The position numbers and the translations under genes were made by a program. Below are positions 29,301 through 38,109 of a stretch of 64,000 bases of DNA, piece after piece. The stretch comes from JADLHS01 sp039806955 (GTDB lineage Bacteria; Verrucomicrobiota; Verrucomicrobiia; Limisphaerales; JADLHS01): NCBI GenBank assembly GCA_039806955.1, contig JBDHQI010000018.1, forward strand, positions 20,855 to 84,854. The letters run 5' to 3'. Each line of letters opens with the position of its first letter. The stretch's first letter is position 1. The notes under the pieces were generated by a model that saw only the letters and a program-made list of their open reading frames with translations, had not been told where the DNA came from and made no database searches.

Positions 29301-30911
29301 CTCTCGGATGGCGTCAATCGGCGGATTGGTAACCTGAGCGAACAGTTGTTTGAAATAGTTGTAGAGCAACTGCGGCTGATCGGAGAGTACCGCCAGCGGC
29401 GTGTCGGTGCCCATGGAGCCGATGGGTTGTACCCCGTCTCGCGCCATCGGCACTAGAATCAGGCGCAAGTCCTCGAACGTGTAACCAAACGCCCGCTGCC
29501 GCGGCAACAGTGTGGCGGGGTCAGACGGCGGGGTTTCCCGCTCCGGCAAATCTTCGAGCGCGGTCTGCTGCGCGTTCAACCACAGCCGATACGGTTTTTC
29601 CGCCGCCACGGTTGCTTTAATTTCCTCGTCGGAGATGATCCGTCCCTGAGCGGTGTCGAGTAGGAACATGTGCCCCGGTTGCAAACGCCCTTTGCGCACC
29701 ACCTCCGATGCCGGAATGTCAAGCACCCCCACTTCGCTGGCCAGCACCACCCGATCGTCTTTCGTAACGTAATATCGGGCGGGACGCAGGCCATTGCGAT
29801 CGAGCGTCGCGCCGATCTGGACTCCGTCGGTGAACACCACGCTGGCCGGTCCGTCCCAAGGCTCCATCAAGCAGGAGTGATAAGCGTAAAACGCCTTCTT
29901 CGCGTCGCTCATGCTTTCGTGACCAGCCCATGGCTCCGGAATCATCATCATCATCGCGTGCGGCAACGACCGTCCAGCCAACACCAGAAACTCCAGCACG
30001 TTGTCGAACATTGCCGAGTCGGAGCCATCCTCATTGATGACGGGAAACAGCTTTTTGAGGTCCGCGCCAAACACCTCGGAAACCAGCGTCGCCTGACGCG
30101 CCAGCATCCAGTTGACGTTGCCGCGCAGGGTGTTGATTTCGCCGTTGTGCGCGACGTAGCGGTAGGGATGCGCGCGCTCCCAGCTCGGAAAGGTATTGGT
30201 CGAAAACCGGGAATGTACCAACGCCAGCGCAGATGCCAGCGCCGGATCGCTAAGATCGGAGAAATAAGCATCCAACTGATCGGGCAACAGCATGCCCTTG
30301 TAAATGATGGTTTTGTGCGACAGGCTGGGAATGTAAAATTGCCCGCCGCCTTTAATGCCGGAATAGCGGATGCCTTTCTCCGCAAGTTTGCGAATCAGAT
30401 ATAACTTGCGCTCGAACGCCAGATCGTCAGTCAGGCTCGCGTCGCGACCAATGAAGACCTGCCGGATGATCGGCTCGTTTTGTCGCGCCCAGCCACCCAA
30501 CGCCGCATTGCAGGTTGGCACCGGTCGCCATCCGAGCACGGTCTGCCCTTCCGCATCTACGATCTCTTCAAACAACTTCTCACACTTGTAACGGTCCGCC
30601 CGGTTCTGCGGCAAAAAGACCATGCCAACGCCATATTCCCGCGGGCCGGGCAGAACGATCTGTTCCCGCCGACATGCGGCCGCCAAAAACTCATGCGGCA
30701 CTTGCAATAGAATTCCGGCGCCATCGCCGGTATTGGCTTCGCTGCCGCTGGCGCCCCGGTGCTGCAAATTATTCAAAACTTGCAGCGCTTGACGAACAAT
30801 CGCGTGGGATGGACGGCCCCGAATGTCCGCCACAAAGCCCACGCCGCAGGCATCATGTTCCAGAGCGGGATCGTACAACCCTTGCCGAGATGGAAAACCA
30901 GGAGGTGTCAT
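26322..30911 (-). CDS. gltB: glutamate synthase large subunit
   Basis: GltB forms glutamate from glutamine and 2-oxoglutarate, the second half of GS-GOGAT. The 1529-residue length is typical. The propeptide is expected to be removed before Cys 22 in HDACGVGFVA, the N-terminal nucleophile of the class II amidotransferase domain. The FMN/synthase domain (GEGGEDPARYVREPNGDSKN, KPGEGGELPGTKVYPWIA) and the [3Fe-4S] cysteines (CHLNTCPVGIATQD) are present, then the C-terminal beta-helix with repeated glycines (GATGRNFAAGMSGG). It starts five bases after the Lrp stop codon. Confidence 0.98.
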   Translation of the reverse strand: MTPPGFPSRQGLYDPALEHDACGVGFVADIRGRPSHAIVRQALQVLNNLQHRGASGSEANTGDGAGILLQVPHEFLAAACRREQIVLPGPREYGVGMVFLPQNRADRYKCEKLFEEIVDAEGQTVLGWRPVPTCNAALGGWARQNEPIIRQVFIGRDASLTDDLAFERKLYLIRKLAEKGIRYSGIKGGGQFYIPSLSHKTIIYKGMLLPDQLDAYFSDLSDPALASALALVHSRFSTNTFPSWERAHPYRYVAHNGEINTLRGNVNWMLARQATLVSEVFGADLKKLFPVINEDGSDSAMFDNVLEFLVLAGRSLPHAMMMMIPEPWAGHESMSDAKKAFYAYHSCLMEPWDGPASVVFTDGVQIGATLDRNGLRPARYYVTKDDRVVLASEVGVLDIPASEVVRKGRLQPGHMFLLDTAQGRIISDEEIKATVAAEKPYRLWLNAQQTALEDLPERETPPSDPATLLPRQRAFGYTFEDLRLILVPMARDGVQPIGSMGTDTPLAVLSDQPQLLYNYFKQLFAQVTNPPIDAIREEIVTSTETALGPGGNLLQPMPENCANLKLRTPILSNEEFAKLQHCQLPKFKPVTLPLLFPAAAGARGLERAVDQLCQQATQAIRDGHTLIILSDRGVCLDQAAIPALLAVSAVNHHLIRQGTRTRASLILESAEPREVHHFALLLGYGVSAINPYLAFESIEDLIRQGMLTGIEYSQAVQNYLKAATKGVVKTMAKMGISTIQSYRGAQIFEAIGLNSWVIDKYFTWTASRIEGIGIEELAEEALRRHRRAFPERPGQDPALDTGGQYQWRQGGEQHLFNPETVQKLQLAVRTDNYRVFQEYSEAVNNQARRLCTLRGLFQFKYAPTPIPLAEVESVESLVRRFKTGAMSYGSISQEAHEALAIAMNRLGGKSNTGEGGEDPARYVREPNGDSKNSAIKQVASGRFGVTSLYLTQAKELQIKMAQGAKPGEGGELPGTKVYPWIAKTRGTTAGVGLISPPPHHDIYSIEDLAELIHDLKCANSEARISVKLVAEIGVGTIAAGVAKAHADVVLISGHDGGTGASPLSSIKHAGAPWELGLAETQQTLLLNNLRSRIVVEADGQLKTGRDVVIAALLGAEEFGFATAPLAALGCILMRVCHLNTCPVGIATQDPRLRARFAGAPEHVVNFMRFIAQEVRELMAQLGFRTLIEMVGRVDKLEMRAAVEHWKAQGLDYERIFHQPEVPPEVGRHCQMAQDHRIEATFDRRELWELCRPAWEHGQAVQVTLPVRNIHRVVGTLVGSEITRRHGAAGLPADTVRLNFHGSAGQSFGAFVPRGLTLTLVGDANDYLGKGLSGGKIIVRPPDEAPFVAAENVIIGNVALYGATSGEAYIRGVAGERFAVRNSGAQAVVEGVGDHGCEYMTGGRVVVLGATGRNFAAGMSGGVAYVFGEANTFARQCNQAMVELESLADPAEADLLRQMIVRHHEATGSTRAAEILAQWDPARFVKVMPKDYRRALAALQRAEASGLAGEAAVLAAFEDNARELALAGGH

Positions 30912-30916
30912 AGCGT

Positions 30917-31522
30917 TTAGCCAACAAAAATTGCGTCCTTGGGCCAGTCTTCTCGGAGCACGCCGCTCCGCATATTCACCAGTGGAACGTAGTTGTGGAA
31001 GATGCGGATGGGCGCGAGAAGCCGAATCGAGGAAACTTCTTCGATGGAATCCGGCCCGTGATTCTTGCGCAATGAGGGAATGATGGTCGCGTGCATGTTC
31101 TCCACAATGTCCGTCGCATGTTTGCCCTCAATAATCATGATCAAGGCAACGCGGCCTTCGGTCTCTGCGATGTGCGATTCGTAGATCAAATCCGTAAAAA
31201 TTGTGCGGATGTTTGGCTCGTGTTTGATTTCCTCCACGATTTGCGTGACCGTGATGCCAATCCGAAACTTGATCACATACAGATGCCGTGCGCTAAAACG
31301 GCCAGTGCCGTGTTCCTGCATATCCAACGCGCAGTAGTAACTCAATAAACCCTCCTCCTCGAGCTTCTTACGCTTGCGTCGCACCGTCGGAATCGGCACT
31401 GACATCAACTTACCGATTTGATTGTCGCTGAGCCGCGGATCGCGAATCAGGGCACGAACAATCAACCGCTCCTGATCGTCAAGTGAGCGTCTTTCATGCG
31501 TTTCAACATCTATATTATTCAT
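30917..31522 (-). CDS. Lrp/AsnC-family regulator leading the gltBD operon
   Basis: The 201-residue protein has an extended N-terminus, an HTH at about 15-65 (DDQERLIVRALIRDPRLSDN then PIPTVRRKRKKLEEEGLLSY), and a RAM-like effector domain. It differs from short Lrp proteins by about 40 extra C-terminal residues (VSSIRLLAPIRIFHNYVPLV). It is the first gene of a run with gltB and gltD; autoregulation and control of glutamate synthase by glutamine/leucine-type signals, as in E. coli Lrp-gltBD, are plausible but inferred. The ATG at 31522 has only a weak ribosome-binding site. Confidence 0.88.
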   Translation of the reverse strand: MNNIDVETHERRSLDDQERLIVRALIRDPRLSDNQIGKLMSVPIPTVRRKRKKLEEEGLLSYYCALDMQEHGTGRFSARHLYVIKFRIGITVTQIVEEIKHEPNIRTIFTDLIYESHIAETEGRVALIMIIEGKHATDIVENMHATIIPSLRKNHGPDSIEEVSSIRLLAPIRIFHNYVPLVNMRSGVLREDWPKDAIFVG

Positions 31523-31554
31523 ATATTGCTTTATTATGAATACAATGGAGCTTA

Positions 31555-31584
31555 ATTATATCATATTCGTTCTAAATACAACAA
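31555..31584 (-). promoter_or_regulatory. putative sigma-70-type promoter of lrp-gltBD
   Basis: On the minus strand TTGTTG (31584-31579) and TATAAT (31560-31555) are separated by 18 bases in an AT-rich field about 33 bases before the Lrp ATG. No GG-N10-GC element was found there, so this operon is not obviously sigma-54 dependent. Confidence 0.5.
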
Positions 31585-31917
31585 AAAAATTTATTTTATA
31601 AATAATTTAGATCATTTCAAGGCGAATTCGATCTGAATTGAGTGCTTTTAGGGGAGATTGTTCAAATTAAAAGCCGCAAAGTAGAGTGGAATCGTTTAGC
31701 GCATAATCCAATGAAGGCCGAGTCCGAATGGAGAAACAGCGGCATTGGCTGGTGGCGCGCTCCCGAATATTTCGGTTTTCTCCAGCCTCGCTGGCGCATG
31801 CGGGGCGAGTTCAGCTTCATTCCACGGCGACAGAGTTCAGTGCCAAAACACCAGGGCGTGAAGCCGCGAATGGCCTTCAGCCGGTTGCGATCCGGGCGAC
31901 GACGTGGGTCTGTGCGG
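31585..31917. other. intergenic region with a GC-rich block of unknown nature
   Basis: The first 70 bases are very AT-rich and may bind regulators of the Lrp gene. From about 31660 the composition turns GC-rich, with overlapping open frames on both strands (for example KPRMAFSRLRSGRRRGSV on plus) but no recognised family or start signal. A dispersed repeat or decayed gene fits better than a gene; I cannot decide. Confidence 0.35.
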
Positions 31918-32208
31918 TTAGAAGACCGCGACACCTTGAAACTTGGCCCGGATCAACCAAGCCGCAAACAGGAACAACGCAAAACAGGCGACAACAAAAA
32001 CCCAAAGGGCAACCATTTGCCAATCCACACGGCGATTGACACAGGGAGGCGAATCCCCCTCCTCCAGCCACACGCCTTCGGGTGAATCACAGCAGGTGCG
32101 CGCGGGCGGGTCCGCCACCGCCGACGCAGGCGACAGTTTGCGAACCGGCGCCGTTTCGGTTGCCTGGTTTGCCGGCATCCCATTTCTGCTCAGACTCCGG
32201 TTGATCAT
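31918..32208 (-). CDS. small single-pass membrane protein, last gene of the efflux operon
   Basis: From the ATG at 32208 (after GAGGTG six bases upstream) the 96-residue product has a disordered N-terminal two thirds with two cysteines (TCCDSPEGVW) and one transmembrane helix near the C-terminus (WQMVALWVFVVACFALFLFA). It starts 22 bases after the outer-membrane factor's stop codon. No family is recognised; similar orphan anchors often assist RND pumps, but that is speculation here. Confidence 0.6.
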   Translation of the reverse strand: MINRSLSRNGMPANQATETAPVRKLSPASAVADPPARTCCDSPEGVWLEEGDSPPCVNRRVDWQMVALWVFVVACFALFLFAAWLIRAKFQGVAVF

Positions 32209-32229
32209 AAGCACCTCGCTTTCTGGATT

Positions 32230-33690
32230 TCATGGTTGGCTTGAACTGTTGGGGTTGGCAGCGGCAAAGGCCGGGGTTGCATTCGTCTGCCAGCCGCCGC
32301 CCAAAACGGCGTACACCTGCACGGCGTTCGCCGCTTGCTGGAAGCGCAGCAGGACCAGGGCTTGTTGCGACGCAAACAGGGAACGCTGGGCATCGAGCAC
32401 GCCAAGATAATCATCAATCCCCTTGTCGAAGCGCGAATTGGCCAGCCGGTATGTGTGATCAAATGAACTCACCAGGGATTCCTGCGCCGCCACCTGCGCC
32501 TCAATGGTCCCGCGCACGGCCAGCGCGTCGGCGACTTCGCGAAACGCGACTTGAACCGCCTTTTCGTATTGGGCCACGGCGATGTTACGTTGCACTTTCG
32601 CCGCGGTGTTCGCCGACCAGGTGCGGGCATCGAAGATCGGCATCACAATCTGCGGCGCGTAACTCCACGCGCCGGAACCGGACTTGAACAACCCGGACAG
32701 ATCACTGCTGGCCGTGCCCATGGCCGCGGTCAGCGAGATGCGCGGGAAAAAGTTGGCGCGGGCGGCGCCGATGTCGGCGTTGGCGGACTTGAGTTGATGC
32801 TCGGCTTGCAACACATCGGGGCGGCGGAGCAACAAATCCGAGCTCAGGCCGGCGCTCACTGCTTGCGGCGGGCGGACGTCCCGCAACGCAGCCGGCAGCA
32901 GTTCGTCCGGCACGGTGGTCCCGGCGAGCAGGTTCAGGGCGTTAACGTCCTGGGCCACTTGTTGCTGATAAACGGCCACGTCGCGGCGCGCGATGTCCAG
33001 GGGCGACTGCGCCCGGAGCAGGTCCAGTTCCGCCACCAGGCCCAGTTCGTTCCGCCGTTTGATCAGGTCGTAGGAGGTCTGTTGCGAGGCGAGCGTAGTT
33101 TCGCTCAGCGCCAGCGTCTCCCGGTCCGCGGCCAGCGCCAGATACGCCTGGGCCACCGAGGAGACGACGAGAATCTGGGCGCTGCGGCGGGCTTCCTCCG
33201 TGCCCAGGTAGTTTTCGTAAGCGCTGTCCTTCAGGCTTTGAATGCGGCCGAAGAAATCAATTTCCCAGGACGCCACGCCGAGGTTCACATCGTAACGCTC
33301 GACGGTTTGGCGGCTGCCGCTGCTGGACAGATCGGCGGGGACGCGCGCCTTGCTGCCGGTGCCGTTGGCGCTGAGAACCGGGAACAGGTCGGCGCGTTGC
33401 ACGCCGTAGAGCGCTCGCGCCCGTTCCACATTCAAGGCCGCCAGGCGGAGGTCAACGTTGTTGGTCAGCGCCATGCCGATGATCCGGCGCAGTTTTTCGT
33501 CCGTGAAAAACTCCTGCCAGGTCACCTCCGGGGCGAGCGGCAGATGGGTGGAGGTGGAAGCGTCCTGATAGGCGACGCCGCTGGGCCACGTGCCCGAAAT
33601 GGGGGCGACCGGCCGGTTATATTTGGGGGCCATCGTGCAACCTGCCACGAAGAGGGCACCCAGCAGGATGGGGATCGCGTGAGTGTTCAT
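32230..33690 (-). CDS. RND efflux outer-membrane factor lipoprotein (OprM/NodT type)
   Basis: The 486-residue product has a lipoprotein signal (LLGALFVAGC, Cys 18) and the typical OMF opening (MAPKYNRPVAPISGTWPSGV). Two OEP repeats with long alpha-helical stretches (for example AQSPLDIARRDVAVYQQQVA and the second half LQAEHQLKSANADIGAARAN) form a TolC-like trimeric channel. It overlaps the pump gene by four bases, so translation is coupled. It should complete the adaptor-pump-channel complex encoded with the next two genes. Confidence 0.95.
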   Translation of the reverse strand: MNTHAIPILLGALFVAGCTMAPKYNRPVAPISGTWPSGVAYQDASTSTHLPLAPEVTWQEFFTDEKLRRIIGMALTNNVDLRLAALNVERARALYGVQRADLFPVLSANGTGSKARVPADLSSSGSRQTVERYDVNLGVASWEIDFFGRIQSLKDSAYENYLGTEEARRSAQILVVSSVAQAYLALAADRETLALSETTLASQQTSYDLIKRRNELGLVAELDLLRAQSPLDIARRDVAVYQQQVAQDVNALNLLAGTTVPDELLPAALRDVRPPQAVSAGLSSDLLLRRPDVLQAEHQLKSANADIGAARANFFPRISLTAAMGTASSDLSGLFKSGSGAWSYAPQIVMPIFDARTWSANTAAKVQRNIAVAQYEKAVQVAFREVADALAVRGTIEAQVAAQESLVSSFDHTYRLANSRFDKGIDDYLGVLDAQRSLFASQQALVLLRFQQAANAVQVYAVLGGGWQTNATPAFAAANPNSSSQP

Positions 33691-36600
33691 GAGTGTGATT
33701 CTCCAGGGGTAAGCGCCGCGACGTTTTCGGTCGCCGGTCGCGTTTTCCGGCCGAAGCTCTTTTCGATCAACACAAAGAACAACGGCGCGAACAGGGTTAC
33801 GAGGAAGGTCGAGGTGATGACGCCGCCCACGACGGCGATGCCGATGGCGCGCTGCGCGCCGGCCCCCGCCCCGGTGGCCAATGCCAGCGGCAGGACACCG
33901 AACCCGAAGGCCAGCGATGTCATGATGATCGGCCGCAGCCGCAGTTTCGCGCCTTCGAGGGTGGCTTCGATCAATCCCATGCCGTCTTCCACGCGGTCTT
34001 TGGCAAACTGCACGATCAAGATGGCGTTCTTGGTGGTCAAGCCGAGCGTCGTCAGCAGCCCGATCTGGAAATACACATCGTTGGGCAGTCCGACCAGGCT
34101 CGAGGCGATCACGCCGCCAATCGCGCCCAGTGGCAGCGTCAGCAGAATGGAAAACGGGATCGGCCAGCTTTCATACAAGGCGGCCAGACAAAGGAAGACC
34201 ACCAGGATCGAGAACGCGAACAGCGGCGCCATTTGCGAACCGGCCTGTCGTTCCTGATACGAGAGGCCCTGCCAGTCAAAGCCGACGCCTTGCGGCAGCG
34301 CTTTGACAAAGTTTTCCATGGCGGCCATCGCCTCGCCCGAGCTGCGTCCGGGGGCGGATTCGCCGAGAATGTTCAGCGAGGGAAAACCGTTGAAACGTTC
34401 GAGCTTGGGCGAACCGGAGGTCCAGTGGCCGGAGGCGAACGACGAGAACGGCACCATCTTGCCGGTGTTGTTGCGCACGTAGAGACGTTCCAGGTCATGC
34501 GGCAACATGCGGTAGGCGGCGTCCGCCTGGGCATACACGCGTTTGACCCGGCCGCCCTGGATGAAGTCATTCACGTAGGCGCTGCCGAAGGCCGTCGAGA
34601 TGGTGTCGTGAATCGAGCTGATGGGGATGCCGAGGGCGCCGGCTTTTTCCCAATCCACATCCACGCGGTATTCGGGCACGTCTTCCAGGCCGTTGGGGCG
34701 GACCTTGGTCAACGCGGCGTTGGTCGCGGCCAGGCCCAACAGCTGATTGCGCGCGGCCATCAACCGTTCGTGGCCGAGGCCCGCGCGGTCGAGCAACTGA
34801 AAATCAAAACCTTTCGCCTGGCCGAGTTCGACCACGGCGGGCGGCGCGAACGGCACCACCAGCGCATTGCGGATCTGGGCGAACTTCTTTGTCGCCCGGG
34901 CGGCCACGGCGCCGACCTTCAGATCGGCCCGGTTGCGCAATTCCCAGTCCCGCAGGCGAACAAACGACAGGCCGGCGTTCTGTCCCCGCCCGGAAAAGCT
35001 GATGCCCGAGACGGTCATCAATGACTCGACGGCATCCTTCTCTTCATTCAGGAAATAGTCTTTGACTTCATCCATCACCGCCTTGGTTTGTTCGAGCGAC
35101 GCGTTGGCGGGAAGCATGGTCATCACCATCATCATGCCCTGGTCTTCATCCGGCAGATAGGAGGTGGGCATCCGATAGAACAGGAACGACATGACCCCCG
35201 CGATGGCCAGGAAGATGGCGACGTACCGGAGCTTCCTGTTGAGCGAATGGCCGACCAGCGCGAGATACCGTTCCCGCGCGCCGAAGAACATCCGGTCAAA
35301 CCAACGGAAGAACGGGCGCAAAAACCACACGCCGCCCTCGGCCGGTTGATGCCCCTTGGGCACGGGTTTGAGGAACGACGCGCACAGCACCGGCGTCAAC
35401 ACCAGCGCCACCACCACCGAGAGCAGCATGGCCGCGATGATCGTCACGGAGAATTGCCGGTAGATCACACCCGTCGAGCCGGCGAAAAACGCCATCGGCC
35501 CGAACACCGCCGAGAGCACCAGGCCGATGCCGATCAACGCGGGGGTGATTTGCGTCATGGACTTGCGCGTTGCCTCGAACGGCGACAGCCCCTCCTCGCT
35601 CATGATGCGTTCGACGTTTTCCACCACCACGATGGCGTCGTCCACGAGCAGGCCGATGGCGAGCACCATCGCAAACATCGTGAGCATGTTGATCGAGAAA
35701 CCGAAGATTCCCAGCACCGCGAACGTGCCCAAAATCACGATGGGGACGGCAATGGTTGGAATCAACGTGGCCCGCATGTTGCCCATGAACAGATACATCA
35801 CGAGGAACACGAGAATGATCGCTTCGATCAGCGTTTTGACGACTTCGTTGATCGCCACGCGCACGAACGGCGTGGTGTCGTAGGGATAGATCACCTTCAT
35901 GCCTGCGGGGAAATAGGTGCTCATCTCGGCCAGGGTGGCCCGGACGTTGTCCGCGGTTTCGAGGGCGTTCGCCCCGGCCGCCTGGCGGATGGCCATCGCC
36001 GCAGAGGGTTTGCCGTTGTAGAACGCCTCGATGTCGTAGGTGTCCGTGCCGAGTTCCGCCCGGCCGATGTCCTGGATGCGAACGATCGAGCCGTCGGGAT
36101 TGGTGCGCAGCGGAATGGCGGCAAACTCATCGGGGGTCTTGAGCAGGCTTTGGACGATGATGGCGGCATTCAACCGCTGGCCCTCGACCGCCGGCGCGCC
36201 GCCGAACTGGCCGGCGGAAACCTCCACGTTGTACGCCTTCAGCGCCGCCAGCACATCCTGCATCGTCATCTGATAATCCGTCAGCTTGTCGGGATTGACC
36301 CAGATGCGCATCGCATACTGGCCGCCGAACACTTCGACTTCGCCCACACCCGGCACGCGCGACAGGACTTTCTCCAGGTTGGACTGCGCATAATCGCGGA
36401 GGTCATTGCCATCCATGCTGCCGTCCTCGGAGGTCAGACCGACGATCAAAAGGTAATTGCGCGTGCTCTTGCTGACCTTGACGCCGGCGCGCTGGACCAC
36501 ATCCGGGAGACTGGCCATGGCGAGCTGCAATTTGTTTTGCACCTGCGCCCAGGCGAGGTCGGGGTCCGTGCCGGGCGCAAACGTCAGTTCCACCCGCGAG

Positions 36601-36863
36601 GCGCCGGACGAATCGCTCGTGGCCGAGAGATACAGCATCTTGTCGAAGCCGGTCATCTTCTGCTCGATGATCTGCGTGACGCTGTTTTCGACCGTCTCCG
36701 CGGACGCGCCCGGATAAAACGCCTGGATGGCGATGGAGGGCGGCGCAATGGGCGGGTATTGCGAGATGGGCAGAAAATGAATCGCCAGTCCGCCGGCCAC
36801 CATCAGGATGATGGCGATGACCCAGGCGAACACGGGACGTTTGAGAAAGAATTGCGATAACAT
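33687..36863 (-). CDS. RND efflux pump permease, HAE1 family (AcrB-like)
   Basis: The 1058-residue pump has the canonical N-terminus MLSQFFLKRPVFAWVIAIIL, the periplasmic opening PISQYPPIAPPSIAIQAFYP, and the proton-relay aspartates in TM4 (GLLVDDAIVVVENVERIM). Both halves show the internal duplication, ending LLTTLGLTTKNAILIVQFAK then a hydrophobic tail. HAE1 pumps export drugs, dyes and bile-like or lipophilic molecules; which substrate cannot be said. The order adaptor-pump-channel is standard. Confidence 0.96.
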   Translation of the reverse strand: MLSQFFLKRPVFAWVIAIILMVAGGLAIHFLPISQYPPIAPPSIAIQAFYPGASAETVENSVTQIIEQKMTGFDKMLYLSATSDSSGASRVELTFAPGTDPDLAWAQVQNKLQLAMASLPDVVQRAGVKVSKSTRNYLLIVGLTSEDGSMDGNDLRDYAQSNLEKVLSRVPGVGEVEVFGGQYAMRIWVNPDKLTDYQMTMQDVLAALKAYNVEVSAGQFGGAPAVEGQRLNAAIIVQSLLKTPDEFAAIPLRTNPDGSIVRIQDIGRAELGTDTYDIEAFYNGKPSAAMAIRQAAGANALETADNVRATLAEMSTYFPAGMKVIYPYDTTPFVRVAINEVVKTLIEAIILVFLVMYLFMGNMRATLIPTIAVPIVILGTFAVLGIFGFSINMLTMFAMVLAIGLLVDDAIVVVENVERIMSEEGLSPFEATRKSMTQITPALIGIGLVLSAVFGPMAFFAGSTGVIYRQFSVTIIAAMLLSVVVALVLTPVLCASFLKPVPKGHQPAEGGVWFLRPFFRWFDRMFFGARERYLALVGHSLNRKLRYVAIFLAIAGVMSFLFYRMPTSYLPDEDQGMMMVMTMLPANASLEQTKAVMDEVKDYFLNEEKDAVESLMTVSGISFSGRGQNAGLSFVRLRDWELRNRADLKVGAVAARATKKFAQIRNALVVPFAPPAVVELGQAKGFDFQLLDRAGLGHERLMAARNQLLGLAATNAALTKVRPNGLEDVPEYRVDVDWEKAGALGIPISSIHDTISTAFGSAYVNDFIQGGRVKRVYAQADAAYRMLPHDLERLYVRNNTGKMVPFSSFASGHWTSGSPKLERFNGFPSLNILGESAPGRSSGEAMAAMENFVKALPQGVGFDWQGLSYQERQAGSQMAPLFAFSILVVFLCLAALYESWPIPFSILLTLPLGAIGGVIASSLVGLPNDVYFQIGLLTTLGLTTKNAILIVQFAKDRVEDGMGLIEATLEGAKLRLRPIIMTSLAFGFGVLPLALATGAGAGAQRAIGIAVVGGVITSTFLVTLFAPLFFVLIEKSFGRKTRPATENVAALTPGESHS

Positions 36864-36875
36864 GACAGTCTCCTT

Positions 36876-38057
36876 TTAGCGTGCCGCAGCGGCTGTGAGC
36901 GGCGTGACGGCGTTGGTGGTGGTGGTTTTGCCGTCGGCAAACGGCACGGTCTGGACGGCCGCGCCGGCGCGCACCTTTTGGATGCCTTCCGCAATCACGC
37001 GGTCGCCCGGCACAAGGCCCGAACTCACGAGCCATTGATCGCCAATGGCCCGGTCCAGGGTCAGCTTCCGTTGCGCCACCTTGCTCTCCGAATCCACCAC
37101 CAGTGCGTAGGGGTTGCCCTTCGGATCGCGGGCCACCGTTTGTTGGGGAATCAAAATGGCGTCTTCGTTGACGCCCTCCTTGACGGTGGCGCGAACGAAC
37201 ATGCCCGGGAGCAGCACCCCGTCCGGATTCGGAAACACCATGCGCAGCGTCACCGTCGCGGTGGTCGGGTCCACCGAAACATCGCGGAACTGGAGTTTCC
37301 CCGGATGCGGATACTTCGTGCCATCCGAGAGGGTGAGCTCCACTTCGCTGCCCGTTGTGCCGGCGCGACTGAACTGGCCTTCCTGCACGCGATGTTGCAG
37401 GCGCAACAACTCGGTGCTGGATTGCACCACGTCCACGTAAATGGGGTCCAACTGTTGAATCGTGGCCAGGGCCACCGACTGATACGCGGTCACAATCGCG
37501 CCATCCGTCACCGTGGAAGCGCCGATGCGCCCCGAGATGGGTGAGGAAACCGTGGCGTAATTCAGATTGATGCGCGCCGTCTCCACCATCGCCCGGTAAT
37601 ACTGGATGTCCGCCTCCGCCTGTTTGAGCGCGGCGTCGGCGTCGTCGAAGTCCTGCTGGCTGACGGCCTTTTCGGCCAGCGCCTGGCGATAGCGATTCGC
37701 ACGGGATTGAATGGCCGGCAGATTCGCCTCGGCCCGACCGAGCGCGGCCTTTGCGTTGTCGAGCGCGGCTTGAAACGGCGCGGGATCAATCTGGTAAAGC
37801 GCCTGGCCAGCTTGAACATCCGCGCCCTCGGTGAAGAGACGCTTTTGAATCAGCCCGTTGACCTGCGGCCGGACCTCCGCGATGCGATAGGGCACAGTGC
37901 GGCCCGGCAGCTCGGTCGTCAAAGCGACGGGTTGTCGGACAACCGTCACCGTGGCCACCTGGAGTGCCGCCGTCGGTGTCGGCGCGGCAGATCGTGAGCA
38001 GGCCGCCAGCGACACAGTCAGCGCAATCAAAGTCAGTGCTTGGAGTGTGAGTTTCAT
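36876..38057 (-). CDS. RND efflux periplasmic adaptor (AcrA-like, MFP)
   Basis: The 393-residue adaptor has a lipoprotein signal (LTVSLAACSR, Cys 20) and the expected modules: a lipoyl half-motif (VRPQVNGLIQKRLFTEGADV), an alpha-helical hairpin (about 95-170, AALGRAEANLPAIQSRANRY), the second lipoyl half, a beta-barrel (GKLQFRDVSVDPTTATVTLR) and a membrane-proximal domain near the end. It links the pump with the outer-membrane channel. It starts 52 bases after the CBM48-like gene and 12 before the pump. Confidence 0.94.
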   Translation of the reverse strand: MKLTLQALTLIALTVSLAACSRSAAPTPTAALQVATVTVVRQPVALTTELPGRTVPYRIAEVRPQVNGLIQKRLFTEGADVQAGQALYQIDPAPFQAALDNAKAALGRAEANLPAIQSRANRYRQALAEKAVSQQDFDDADAALKQAEADIQYYRAMVETARINLNYATVSSPISGRIGASTVTDGAIVTAYQSVALATIQQLDPIYVDVVQSSTELLRLQHRVQEGQFSRAGTTGSEVELTLSDGTKYPHPGKLQFRDVSVDPTTATVTLRMVFPNPDGVLLPGMFVRATVKEGVNEDAILIPQQTVARDPKGNPYALVVDSESKVAQRKLTLDRAIGDQWLVSSGLVPGDRVIAEGIQKVRAGAAVQTVPFADGKTTTTNAVTPLTAAAAR

Positions 38058-38109
38058 AGTAAATCGTGAGTTAGGTTTCGATCATCTGTTGAGGCGTCAG
38101 ACCCGATTT

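Noticed and set aside
32551..34257. Open frame of 568 codons on the plus strand
   Set aside because: Antisense to the outer-membrane factor and pump genes; the product is Gly/Arg/His-rich and has no family.
35088..36860. Open frame of 590 codons on the plus strand
   Set aside because: Antisense to the RND pump; His/Arg/Asp-rich text of an artefact frame.
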